NCBI RefSeq assembly: GCF_030272615.1
Contig: NC_081414.1
Coordinates: 768,318,153-768,378,152, forward strand
Direction: 5' to 3'
DNA length: 60,000 bases
Source of the DNA: Cryptomeria japonica
Taxonomy: Eukaryota; Streptophyta; Pinopsida; Cupressales; Cupressaceae
In this document: positions 1-10,300 of the stretch, in pieces
How the letters are laid out: each line of letters opens with the position of its first letter
Position numbering within the stretch: the first letter of the stretch is position 1
Position numbers and translations under genes: made by a program
Notes under the pieces: generated by a model
Database searches by the model: none
What the model saw: the letters and a program-made list of their open reading frames with translations, nothing else
Told to the model about the DNA's origin: nothing

Positions 1-849
1 CAACCGGCATTTTGTGATGAGTTACCATCCACCGATTGTTTGGCAGTGCCGACACTTTAATGGTGCTTTTTGTGTCGTGTTACCAAATATGTCTAGATGC
101 ATTGAACCTAAGAAATTGTATTGTAATCTTATTGGACTGACATGAAAATCAGATTCCTTTATAAGGACATCATGTCTAGGGTTTTATGTTGTTGCTAGGG
201 TTTAAGGTGGTTGATGAGTTTTTGTAAGTGTGATCTTAATTGAGAAGATCAAGTTTGCGAGAAAAGGCAGAGAGAATGTGTTGAAGACTGAAGTAATGCT
301 GGAATGCATTAGGAACGAGCTATCAAGGATCTAACCAAGCAATCTATGCTATTTGCTAGATCACTCACTTGTTGATTACTCACATCTTTGACAAGTATGT
401 AGCCCTTAACCAGGTAGGCCCAAAAGCCTTTTGTAAATCCTCTAATAAGGTGGTTGACATCTGTGGATCTAAAATCCTCTAGCAAGTTAGTCTTTAATCA
501 GACTTATCTCCTAACAGAGATTGATATTCCTAACAAGATCTATTCTGGTAAAGAACATTGTATGACCTTAACCTATCTGACCTTAATCGGTCTGGTTCCT
601 ATTTTGCAAATAGTTACTTGTGAGTTCCATCTCACCATGGTTTTTCCCATTTGGGTTTCCATGTTAAAATCTCTTGTGTTGTGGTGTTTGCAATTCTATG
701 GGTGAATGCATTATTTGCTATTTGGTTTGCATGTGTGCTAACCGGTTTGTCTGCTAAACCATTTTACAGGTTTACTGTTAGTCTAGTAAAGTGTTTAAGT
801 ACATTGATTTTTGGTATACTAATTCACCCCCCCCTCTTAGTATTCATCA
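1..849 (+). repeat. Copia-type LTR (3' part), plus orientation
   Basis: This is the 3' part of a Ty1/copia-like LTR whose start lies outside the window. It has the block seen near the end of the other copia LTRs here: a 'catggtttttcccatttggg' segment near 637, then 'attcaccccccc' followed by 'ctcttag' near 821-840. Its end is placed near 846-849 because inverted sequence of another element (F) follows. There is no forward primer-binding site after it, so it is either a solo LTR or the 3' LTR of an element lying to the left. The short ORFs inside have no protein similarity I recognise. Confidence 0.6.
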
Positions 850-886
850 AGCTCGTCTAACCGGGAACCTAGGCTTTGATACCAAT
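850..886 (-). promoter_or_regulatory. Primer-binding site and leader stub of copia F
   Basis: Read on the minus strand, this segment begins 'attggtatcaaagcctagg'. That is the usual copia primer-binding site complementary to the 3' end of initiator tRNA-Met, and it lies directly against the LTR that starts at 887. Only about 37 bp of internal sequence remain before the oppositely oriented LTR at 1-849, so element F was cut just inside its leader. Confidence 0.75.
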
Positions 887-3353
887 TGTTAGACATAATG
901 CACCACCAAGAGGGGAGGTGAATCAATGGTTCTCAAATTTTTCCCTTTAACTATCCTTATGAAGGTATATCTATTTACGAATCTAGCTGAATGCAGACTT
1001 ATCAGTTAATGAGGAGACTAAACACAAATGCATTCACACAAAGGGACACCACAAAACACTAGTATGTACGAGGAAAATCCAATATGAGAAAAAGCTCGGT
1101 GAGCAATGTTGTTGGAGTCTACTGCTCCAATCTAACCTCACAATGAATCTTTGTTACAATGTTTAGGGAACCAACCCAAGAAGCACCAACCCCTGGTTTA
1201 GGGCACCAACCCAAGGAGTACTAACCCCTAACTCATTTATGGGCTACAACCCAAGGGAGCTACAACCCCTGCACCAAGGTACAACTTAGTGATCATAATG
1301 AACATTCAAATACAAAAGTAATATCTTGGTTACAAAATATTTTTGCAACCTCTGCACATAACTTCCTTCTGCCAGTGAGACACCTTCTCTGCTACACTAG
1401 TTCACTCTTTTGTTGCTGCATTTGCTAGTAAACTCAACCGGTTAACCACTAACCTTCTTCTTGCTCTATTGATTATCCTCCTCACTACTCTTCTCTTCAG
1501 TATCCTTTGTCGTCCTCCTACCGACACAAGCACCTACTGGTTATCTCCTCTGATGAAATCTAGCTGCTTTACCGGTTGCACAAACCATACCAGTTAACCC
1601 TTTGTTAAACCCTATCATCGGTATAACCTTCACTCCCTCAGTCACTGTCATCTTCAACTATATTCCATCGGACTGACGTAAATCTCTCATGCAAAACTCA
1701 ATCACTTCACAATAGCTCTCCTCTCTTCCATCCAAAATCCCTTAACAATATCTTTGGCTTTCATATTTATAGCCTAGTCTTCCTGCCAAAATCCAATTCA
1801 AATTTCAAGCAGTTAGGGTTTTCTCATCAAACTTGAGGCAAACCAAATCCAATCAGATCTAATTTGATCTAATCGCCCAGATAACTATCTACACATCACC
1901 ACCATTAATGTGTCTTCCAATACGTATTTTCTTAACTTAGCAACCATGACCCTGTATATTGACCTACATCTGTCAAAATGCCATTAATATCTCTGTTGTT
2001 TCCTTCTCAAGGTCTTCTCACAATCTGATTTTATTGCTTCGATTTAGGTGCCACCAAATCCTTGATCTTTCTTTGTTATTCACTCTTCCTCAAGCCACAC
2101 TCCTCTGATTCGATCAACAAATCATGAGCTTCATATTAAATGCACTTTAGAAACACCTATCTCTACACGACACTCTGCCAACCTCTGTGAGCTTGGCACT
2201 TTACCTCCATGTGGCAATCATGTCAGTACCACCTCTTCTTGAACAACTATATCAGTATGGATTGGATCATCAACTAACTCCACTACCAGGTTCATCTACT
2301 GACTTACTAACCCTGCTGGTTAAACCCTCAATGCGGTCTGTCATCAACCTTGCACTCGGCTTCTCTTCTGGTGGAACACTCAACTAGTCAACACTCTTGA
2401 TATCCTTCCTTATATGCATCTTCATCAGATGGGAAGTCTTCTGCATCTACACCTTGTCCATATTACCAAGGGACTTACATACCGGCAAACACCTTGATGA
2501 CACTATGTCATCACCCTTCCATAGACTCCATCTTCAATCAGGCCATTTTCTCTGTTTGCATCTACTTATCCTCACCTCCTTCTTGATCAGCTCAGACCAT
2601 ATCTCAGCCAGTTTTCTCAAAGTGACAAACCCATCACTTTTCATCTATTCCACCAACTCAACATGCCTTCTTTGTCATGCACTTGAGGTGTTCCTTTGAT
2701 TCACCGGTAGATCTGGTGTGAGCTTTCAAATACCTACCTTTACCTCATCTACCTTATCTCATAGAACTATGATGCACACTTTGCATGATAGGAGATAAGC
2801 TCCACTTACTGGTGGGAGTGAGTCCTTGTCATCTACATCTTGCAATCCACTCATGTGGCTTCCTTGTTTGTGCAACATATCTTCAAATAGGCACACATGA
2901 TTCGGTGTGAGCACATTCAGTGTAAGTCATCTCTTCACATGGTGACTGCATCTTACTCCGGTGGGAGTCCTGCTATTTTGCATCCACACAACATACCAGT
3001 GACCTATACTTCCTTCTTCTCATGTGTTGATATGATTTAGGTAACATTCCACCTCTTCATCACAATCAACATCCAGGCATCCTGCTCATTGTGAACACAT
3101 CACTTACCAGTTGACATATTCTCATTACCGGCAATCCTGTCCATTTCATCCACACAAGTAAAAAAATTCACTTGTGTATTGATGACTCAACTGTGATCAT
3201 TCCTCTAAATGACATTCTCTTCCTTACCTTATTGGTGTTATGCAACACAAGGTGATATTAAAGATATCTCATCCTGTACTCCTACATGTCAGTGTTGCTC
3301 AACCATCTCTTCTACCAGTAGTCATCCCATACCGGTTGACATCAATGACAACA
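887..3353 (-). repeat. 5' LTR of copia element F (minus orientation), about 2.5 kb
   Basis: The segment starts TGTTAGACAT and ends with 'catcaatgacaaca'. Read on the minus strand it runs TGTTGTCATTGATGTC to TCTAACA, followed by a tRNA-Met primer-binding site. The start matches the beginning of the LTRs at 48609 and 49798. It contains direct-repeat-like text ('accaacccctggtttaggg', 'accaacccaaggagtac', 'acaacccaagggagctac') near 1165-1285 that also occurs inverted in the LTR ending at 51754. To the right it abuts copia A pol coding sequence, so F is inserted in A. At 2.47 kb it is long for a copia LTR; a nested insertion that I cannot delimit is possible. Confidence 0.65.
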
Positions 3354-4675
3354 CAATGACAACAATTTCTATAGAAGAAGAAATGACATCTTTGAAAAGG
3401 AATGACACATGTGATCTTGTACCATTGCCTAAAGGATGGAAACCTGATGGCTGTAAATGTGTGTTCAAGAAAAAGATTGGTTCAAATGGAAGCATTGAGA
3501 AGTACAAAACAAGGTTGGTTGCAAAAGGCTACTATCAAGTTGAGGGTGTTGATTATGGTGAGATATTTTCTTCCATTGTAAAAATGACATCCATTAGATT
3601 TTTGCTTTCTATTGTTGCTTCTTATGATTTAGAAGTTGAGCAAATGGATGTGAAAACTTCTTTCCTTTATGGTGATTTGGAAGAGGATATTTATATGACA
3701 CAACCAGAGCACTATGTGGTAAAAGGTAAAAGTAATTTGGTCTATAAATTGAAGAAATACATGTATGACCTCAAATAGAGTCCTAGGATGTGCTACCTGA
3801 AATTTGATACATATGTGTTGAGTTTGGGATTTGAGCATTCTAAATCAGATCACTGCGTTTATTATAAATGTGATGGTGATCATTTCCTATACATTACATT
3901 GTATGTTGATGGCATGTTATTTCTTGGTAAAGGGAAAGGTATGATTTCAAAACTAAAGTCTTAGCTCACTACTAAATTTGAAATGAAAGATCTTGGCTCA
4001 ACAAAGCACATTATTGGGATAGAAATTAGAAGAGATAGAGAGAATAGAAAGATATGGCTAGGCTAGAGTAATTATGTGAATTCAGTGTTATAGAGGTTCA
4101 ACATGCAGGATTGTAGGCCATTGTATATTCCTTTTACAATTGGAATGAAATTATCTATTGCAGATTGTCCTACATCCCCATCGGAAATGGAAGACATGAG
4201 AAGAGTGCCTTACTAGAGTGTAGTTGGAAGTTTGATGTATGTTATGGTATGTACTAGACCAGACATTTCCCAAGCAGTGGGAGTTATGTCCAGATATATG
4301 TCTAGTCCCGGTAGAGTTCATTGGGATGCAACCAAAATAGTCTTTAGATATTTGAAGGGTACCTCAAATTATTCTTTGTGTTATCATGGTAATTTAGTTG
4401 GAGATACGATTTCCCTTGATATTCATGATTATGTGGATTCAGACTGGGCAGGTGATATTGATAGCAGAAGATCCAATAGTGATTATGTGTTTACTTTATT
4501 TCATGGTGAAATTAGTTGGATGAGTAAGCGACAGGCTATGGTTGAGTTATCCACTACTAAAGAAGAGTATATGGCAGCTACTCATGCTTATAAAGAAGCC
4601 ATTTGGCTTAAGAGACTATGTTCAAACATTGGAATAAAACAAAGAGTCATGATAATTTATTGTTAGTCAAAGTGT
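3354..4675 (+). pseudogene. Copia A pol fragment: reverse transcriptase and RNase H
   Basis: This is Ty1/copia Pol. The RT begins with the IEEEMTSLKRNDT and LPKGWKP motifs, continues through TRLVAKGYYQVEGVDY and VEQMDVKTSFLYGDL, and reaches YVDG at about 3901-3912, where copia RT normally has YVDD; the second catalytic aspartate is therefore lost. RNase H follows from about 4232 (TRPDISQAVG, DSDWAGDIDSRRS, STTKEEY). A TAG at 3776-3778 and later stops break the frame, several of them consistent with C-to-T change. The 5' side is cut by the F LTR. The 3' side stops at the GATCT duplication where element B entered, and the frame resumes at 43386. It is clearly non-functional. Confidence 0.93.
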
Positions 4676-4680
4676 GATCT
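4676..4680. repeat. Target-site duplication GATCT (left) of element B
   Basis: GATCT directly precedes the LTR starting TGAAG at 4681 and recurs at 43381-43385, directly after the other LTR end (GCATCA). One copy removed rejoins the RNase H frame of copia A across 38.7 kb. Confidence 0.95.
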
Positions 4681-5470
4681 TGAAGTAGTCACCGGTTAGG
4701 AGGGACCTCAAAGAGATCAATCCTAACCATCAACAAGAGTAAAAAAAATGGAAACACAAAGATAAGATGGAGGCAATGTAGAACAAATTGTATTATAACA
4801 TGAAAAATGATTACAACCAACTGGGTTACAAAACTGGCTCACAGGCCTGCTAAAACATGCTCAAAGTACACAATAGGTCACAACCAGGACCTCAAAACTA
4901 TAGATCTATTTTTTATGTTCTATCTTCAACCTTCGATACATTTTAATGCTTAATTAAAATTATTTATATGATCCAAGGGGATCCAGTCAGCCCAAAAAGG
5001 GATCAAAACCCGAAGAACAAGACCTAACGTGTAAAACCAACAAGGTCGGCCTCCACCAAGAGATTCCTCCAAAAAATCTAAGGATGAAGTGTAGATCACG
5101 AGCAACGATCGAACACACACCGAGGAACATCATAATCAACACCCAAGGCTCCATAAGCTCTAGAAGGGGTTCCGGTAGATCACCAAAATAGGTCCAAGCA
5201 ACCGGTAACAAGAAACTGTCAATCGGTAACAGGAAACTGTCAAGGAAACCAATAGTGATAACTTGTTGAAAAATGATCCAAATGCATTGCGGTCTGAAAA
5301 TATGAAAGATGATCAAGTCTTGAAGTAGAATCCAACTCCATAGGATTTGGTGAGCCAAAACTAGGACACATAGAAAGAAATGCTGAAACTACAAACATAA
5401 AGCAAAATAGAAAGAAAATGATTTTTTTGTTGATGCAAGATTGCTATGAACCAGGGATGCTCCCATATTA
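4681..5470 (-). repeat. 3' LTR of chromovirus B
   Basis: This 790-bp copy aligns end to end with 42596-43380. Both start TGAAGtAGTCACCG-like and end 'agggatgctcc'; this copy ends CATATTA where the other ends GCATCA, so its terminal CA has mutated. I see no clear polypurine tract inside the junction at 5471, only a short inverted repeat (AAAAGTGAG and CTCACTTTT around 5489-5510). Confidence 0.92.
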
Positions 5471-5507
5471 GCCATTTGGGGTTATAGAAAAAGTGAGTCT
5501 CTCACTT

Positions 5508-6087
5508 TTATAGCATTAGAGGAAAACCAAGGTGGTCTACCTCTACCTGAGAAATCCAAGATGAATCTTCAACTAGTCTGTCCTTCCACTTCACAAGATA
5601 CTCCTTATATTGACTGCTCTGGGTAGTACGCCCAATCCTACTGTCCAAAATGTCTTCAATTTGATCTAGTTCCTTCTGAGGCAACTATTTCTCCAAGTCT
5701 GCAATATTGTCCTTACCAGATTCTAGTTCATGATACTCATGAAGATCTGTAATGTTAAACACATGTGAAATACTCAGACTATCTGGTAACTCCACTTCAT
5801 ATGCATTCCTAGAACTGAACTTCCCCAAAATCCTGCAAGGTCTAAACTTTTTCATCTGCAATTTGTTATAAGTTCCAACCGAGAATCTTTTTTTTCTTAG
5901 ATATACCATCACTTCATCACCAACTTCAAATTCCTTATGTCTCCTCTTCTCATCTTCCTTCTCTTTATACTTTCTATTCATGTCCTACAAGTGTTGCTTA
6001 ACCTAGATATGCAAGGCTGCCATGTGGTTTGCAAAGTCTTCTGCTTGTGAATTTCTCTGGTCTTCACTACTAATATCTTTTAATTCT
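5508..6087 (-). pseudogene. Chromovirus B integrase C-terminus and chromodomain
   Basis: This is the last part of the B polyprotein. Reading on the minus strand it has a short linker with NSQAEDFANHM, a basic stretch (MNRKYKEKEDEKRR), the SH3-like integrase C-terminal segment (FEVGDEVMVYLRKKRF, YEVELPDSLSISHVFNITDL) and then a chromodomain (IEDILDSRIG, QYKEYLVKWKD, DSSWI). The stop is at 5508-5510. Chromodomains of this clade are thought to steer integration to heterochromatin. In-frame stops occur near 5985-6003 and before the chromodomain near 5685. The upstream part of the integrase is at 38486-38993; solo LTR C separates the two halves. Confidence 0.92.
6083..6087. repeat. Target-site duplication ATTCT (left) of solo LTR C
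   Basis: ATTCT precedes TGTAAAGTGG at 6088 and recurs at 38486-38490 after ...ATACTACA. Deleting C and one copy makes the B integrase frame continuous. Confidence 0.92.
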
Positions 6088-6581
6088 TGTAAAGTGGAAA
6101 ATTAGACCCTAGTGACTCCCACCTAGGAGAGAGAAAGGAAGTCACTAGGATGATTTTCACTTGGAGGAACTTTACATTGAAAAGAGGGACTTGAATCCAC
6201 TAGATCCAAATCCAAGAGGAGCAAGGATGTGAATTCCGAGTGGATTGCAAGGGTTGAAGTGTGTTTTTCCCTCTTTTGTAAATATGAAAGTTGACTTGTT
6301 GACTATGTAGAACAAAGAGAAATTGATTGAAATGAGGAGCTACCGGTTCAAGATCAAGTTGTAGCTTCAGATCTTAGCTAATTAGATTGACACAGATCTG
6401 CCCTACAAATTTAGAGAAAAGTCATTGGGACCGTGGTGACAATGGACACGGTCCTCCACAAAATCTACAAAATGAAAAGGGTTCTTACATCTCTGTAAAT
6501 GAAGTCCAAACCTACAATTATAGTTGCGCACTTGCAGCCTTGCAGATCTACAATTTGTTGATGATGATTGCTTTGCTTATT

Positions 6582-6586
6582 GAATG
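6582..6586. repeat. Target-site duplication GAATG (left) of element D
   Basis: GAATG precedes TGTAGTTAGG at 6587 and recurs at 37897-37901 after ...ATCTACA. Confidence 0.93.
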
Positions 6587-6872
6587 TGTAGTTAGGAATT
6601 TGGAATTCATCAAAGCAAATAGATATTAAACTAGCTCAACCACAAAAACTAGATTGCAATGATAAGAAATCCTAAAAACATTCAATAGAGGTATGAAGAC
6701 AAGATAATCAAACCAAATGCAAACCATTACAAATGCGAATATCTCCTCCATAATTCTCCATTGTCCTTCTTTCTCCTTCAAATTACTTTGTTTGTGGATC
6801 TCATCTACAAATGCAAAAGGATAGTATGAAAGCAAGATTGACAAGATGAAATGGCAGCGTAAGGATACTAGT
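6587..6872 (-). repeat. 3' LTR of element D, distal part
   Basis: These 286 bp match 36428-36713 with about three substitutions by eye. The LTR is interrupted after ACTAG by element E and resumes at 23012. Confidence 0.93.
6868..6872. repeat. Target-site duplication ACTAG (left) of element E
   Basis: ACTAG precedes TGTATATGGTG at 6873 and recurs at 23007-23011 after ...GTCTACA. The uninterrupted site is visible in the other D LTR at about 36709-36713. Confidence 0.96.
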
Positions 6873-7639
6873 GTATATGGTGAAAATGGATAATAATAAT
6901 AACAAAATTGAAAGGCTAAATGAATTCAACCACCAAACCCTAGCCTAACAACAACAAAGATCCAACATAACATATGAAGATTACCTAAGACAATGCAAAT
7001 AAAATGAAATCACAAAGATTATACCATCACATGTCCAATAGGGTTTTGATCTCCATTCTTCCTATCTCCATTGATCTTGCTTGATATGTTTGCTCTCAGA
7101 TTTTATGTGCACAAGAGCTCAATAAAGAACGGAATGTGGTTGCAAGTAGGATCGTAGTGTAGCCAAGTCCTTAAGATCAGTGATTAGGGTTTGATAATGA
7201 AGAAAGTATCTCCTTAAATAGAAGACACAATATGAAATGGAGGGATAAGATTGAGAGGTGTAAAAAGGAGGTCGGTTAGGATTAGAGGGTAGGTAGAAGA
7301 AATAATAAAATAATGAAAGGGGTAGGTAATGTAGGAATTAAGAGATGAATGACATGTGTCATGTGTGGAAAAGGATAATGAATTAATTAAATAAATAAAG
7401 ACTTATTTTATTAATAGAAGAAATGAGATCAATTAAATAAATAAAATATTTATTTAATTTAGGAAAAGGATAATTTAAATAAATAAATGTATTTATTTAA
7501 ATGAGAAATAAGGCTAGAAGAGGATAAATGAATGAATTAAATAAATAAAGATTTATTTAATTAATAGAAGAATTAAGCTTAGATAATTAAATAAATAAAA
7601 TATTTATTTAATTAGACATGACAATTTTAAGTATCTACA
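6873..7639 (-). repeat. 3' LTR of element E
   Basis: 767 bp, TGTATATGG to ATCTACA. Bases 7375-7615 hold consecutive palindromes built from ATTAAATAAATA and TATTTATTTAAT arms. It pairs with 22239-23006. Confidence 0.96.
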
Positions 7640-7656
7640 TTTTGCCCCTCTTTGAG
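7640..7656 (-). other. Polypurine tract of element E
   Basis: On the minus strand the bases directly before the 3' LTR read CAAAGAGGGGCAAAA, a purine-rich plus-strand primer. Element D has the matching CAAAGAGGGACAAAA at 24288-24304. Confidence 0.85.
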
Positions 7657-7983
7657 ACAATGCGGCTTATCACGTTGTTTCAAAGAAGATAAGATGAACT
7701 AATACAGAGTTGCCCCAGGATGGGAATTATATGCCCCCTCGAGAGATTGGATGAAAATGTCTGGAAAGATTGCAGACAATCTCTCGATAAGAAAGATGGG
7801 ATAGAATAGACTGATCGGATAAAGTGACAAAGTCACGGGATAAAGAAGACTGACTCGGGAAACGAGGGCAAGGGCTAGGGTAGGCTATAAGATAGACTAC
7901 AGGCAAAAGACATCCTCATTGTCATCCATACATCCACGAGAGTAGAGTGCAGAGCGAGAAAAGAGCACCAGCAGTCAGCAGCG
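7657..7983 (+). promoter_or_regulatory. Candidate promoter and 5' UTR of the antisense PMD gene
   Basis: TATAAG lies at 7886-7891, about 95 bp before the first-exon ATG at 7984. A start site 25-35 bp downstream of it would give a 5' UTR of roughly 65 nt. The proximal part (7657-7830) still resembles the 3' noncoding region of D at 24305-24470, so the promoter sits in element-derived sequence. This is inference from motif spacing only. Confidence 0.45.
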
Positions 7984-8164
7984 ATGGCTTTCATTCATAG
8001 ATTCGATCGCGTTCGCCGATTCCAGAGGCCAACAGAGGCAGGAGAGCCGGTAAGTACCACCAAACCTCCTTGTACTTTGACGCATTTAATTTTGTCATTA
8101 ATGCATGCTAGGTAGTGTAATAAATGCACTTAAAATAAGAGTCAAAAATGTCAAAAAACGTCTA

Positions 8165-8434
8165 GGCACATCTGCGTTGGTGCCAGGTGCGTCTGTGTCC
8201 GCCAGGCGCATCTATGTGGGTGCCAGCCGCGTCTGTGTCTGGAACCGCGTTTATGTCAAATGCGGATGCGTTTGTGCAGTCTAGGGGCGTCTGTACCAAG
8301 AAGGCACGTCTGTGTCTCCCAGGCACGTCTGTGCAGAGCATAGGCATGTTTGTGTCATACAGGCGCGTCTGTGTTGTTCAGACACGTCTGTGTAGTCTTT
8401 AAGCGCGTTTGTGTCAGGCAAGCACATTTATGTC
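8165..8434 (+). repeat. GCGTCTGTGTC motif array (PMD intron)
   Basis: About 14 degenerate units of 17-23 bp share the core G(C/T)GCGTCTGTGTC, with short variable spacers often ending CCAGG. The core contains CpG. The reverse complement of this core recurs in the leaders of E (20525-20692, 21890-22135) and, more diverged, D (36150-36325). Confidence 0.9.
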
Positions 8435-8467
8435 TAAAAAATTCATATTTTTGTCTTCTAGGTCAAA

Positions 8468-8815
8468 TCAACAGTTTTGTGATGAACATACGCTATCGAT
8501 TGGATAAGCTGCTGAGAGGATACACTCAAGCAGGTCCTCTAAGGAAGACTAGGATAGATCAAGGCACTTTGTGATGAACAGTGAGTACCAAGATAGAGTA
8601 CTTTATGATGAACAGGGAGTACTTAAAGTATGAGCAGCACTTTGTGATGAACAAGGAGTGCAAATGTGAGTAACACTTTGTGATGAACAGGGAGTACTAC
8701 TAGGATAGAAGCAACACTTTGTGATGAACAGTGAGTGTCACTAGGATAGATAGCCATGTGCATTTAGATAAAAAGTAACATTTTGTGATAAACAGTGAAT
8801 GCCATTATGACTGAC
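8468..8815 (+). repeat. TTTGTGATGAACAG tandem array (PMD intron)
   Basis: Seven copies of CACTTTGTGATGAACAGTGA, mostly about 36-45 bp apart with one gap near 90 bp. Spacers often contain 'actaggatagaag'. The units contain ATG-TGA overlaps. It shows no similarity to the neighbouring array. Confidence 0.85.
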
Positions 8816-10189
8816 ACGATTGATTTGCTTGACTGCAGGAGTATTTGCCGATGCTGGAGTCACGGGAGAGATTACCGTCAACTCAGAGGTTGCGACTTGA
8901 GTTGACACTTGAGGACTGAGCTGCTATTAAGGAGATGGGATTGAGACATGTGCTATATGTGCCTAAGTTTCGGCTGAACATGGGACTATTGACTGCATTG
9001 GCTGAGAGATGGCACTCAGAGACTTGTACGTTTCATTTGCTGATGGGTGAGATGATAGTCACCCTTGAGGATGTCTACAGGATACTGAGGATATCGATTG
9101 ATGGGGATCTGATCCCATACGATCGAGATGGAGATAGGGAGGCCCTTAGATGAGTATTCCAGGACCCAAGACTGGAGATGAGGGCAGGACACGTGGCGTG
9201 GGACACTATGATAGCCACAGGGCTAGCGCTGTCGGCAGTGGTAGGAGGAGCGATTAGTGGGTTCCTGTGTCCAGATAGGGCGACACGGGGGTTGGCTATA
9301 GGCTGGGGAGGTGCATTGGAGACACTGGTGACATAGCACACCAGATATGCCTAGGGACCATGTGTGTTGGCACACCTGTATTATGAGCTGCATCAGTTCG
9401 TATATCATGGATCAATGGGATTGGGCTGCGGGGTGACACTGCTACAGGTATGGGCTTATGAGCATCTACCAGTGATGAGGCCTATACACTTGAGAGGTAG
9501 GGGACATGGACATATTTTTGTGCACCTATACGATATGATCACATCACAACCACGGATTGGCAGGTTGGAGCACTGGCGGCGAGTGATAGATGACATAGAT
9601 GTGGTCATCTAGAGGCCATATTTGAGATGTGAGGAGTGGGAGGATGATGTAGTTGAGCTTCCATACACCTTCCAGAGCAAGTATTTGATTAGACGGATGC
9701 CCTATGTGCTAGAGAGACAACTTGTAGACAGGGTGTGCAGGCAGTTTGGCCAGATTCAGAGGATGCCATGGGGCTCGGGCATGTATGCACGAACAATTAG
9801 AGATCAGGTACAGTTTGGGCCTCTACTGTCATATGATCAGGCACTTACACAGCTAGCAGAGATGGTGCCCCTACCCTAGGACATGTGGCCAGAGGTTGAT
9901 GATGCCGGCATGGATGTCGAGTATACAACATACTGGGCAGAGCATCCCTTCCCACACTTGACAGATCTTGGAGAGCTATTTGACAGAGATGGGGGTGGGG
10001 ATGATGATGATGGTGGAGGTGATGGGGATGGTGGAGGTGATGGGGGCAGGGGCTGATGGAGGAGGAGGGGAGCAGTTGGAGAGAGGAGGGTTGCACCTCG
10101 GAGGGAGGGAGCAGAGGAGAGGCAGGCTCGGGTGGTGAGAGGTCGCGGTGGATTGCCGCTATAGGTGCCAGCAGCATAGGGTCCCAGAC

Positions 10190-10300
10190 AGGTACAGAGG
10201 TAGGTGCAGAGATAGGTGCAGGGATAGGTGCTAGTATAGGCACAGGCATAGGGGCAGGTACAGGTGCAGGCACCCATATAGGGAGAGCCACAGGTAGAGG
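10190..10300 (+). repeat. GGTGCAGGNATA low-complexity repeat in PMD exon 2
   Basis: Six- and twelve-base units (ggtgcagagata, ggtgcagggata, ggcacaggcata) encode a Gly-rich run such as GAEIGAGIGASIGTGIGAG. The reverse strand gives proline-rich shadow ORFs that are not genes. Confidence 0.8.

Larger units (their letters stand above)
8050..8838 (+). other. Intron of the antisense PMD gene
   Basis: Donor GTAAGT at 8050-8055 and acceptor TTGACTGCAG ending at 8838 are canonical and join codons in phase 0. Two tandem arrays fill most of it (8165-8434 and 8468-8815). The ORFs running across the arrays are repeat artefacts. Confidence 0.75.

Noticed and set aside
2187-2699. Plus-strand ORFs of 66 and 100 codons in LTR F
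   Set aside because: They lie in noncoding LTR sequence, with no domain and no conservation evidence.
3322-3838. Minus-strand ORFs over copia A RT
   Set aside because: They are shadows of the plus-strand RT frame, which has all the family motifs.
6387-6844. Small ORFs in LTR C and the D LTR (for example the 72-codon minus-strand ORF repeated at 36467-36685)
   Set aside because: The repeated occurrence reflects the LTR pair of D. The sequence is LTR U3/U5-like and has no recognisable protein.
8162-8402. ORFs of 60-75 codons on both strands in the PMD intron
   Set aside because: They are translations of the 20-bp array and lie inside a canonical intron.
8165-8815. Possible CRISPR array from regular short repeats with spacers
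   Set aside because: Repeats are degenerate, spacers are not unique or of constant size, and the context is a plant retrotransposon intron.
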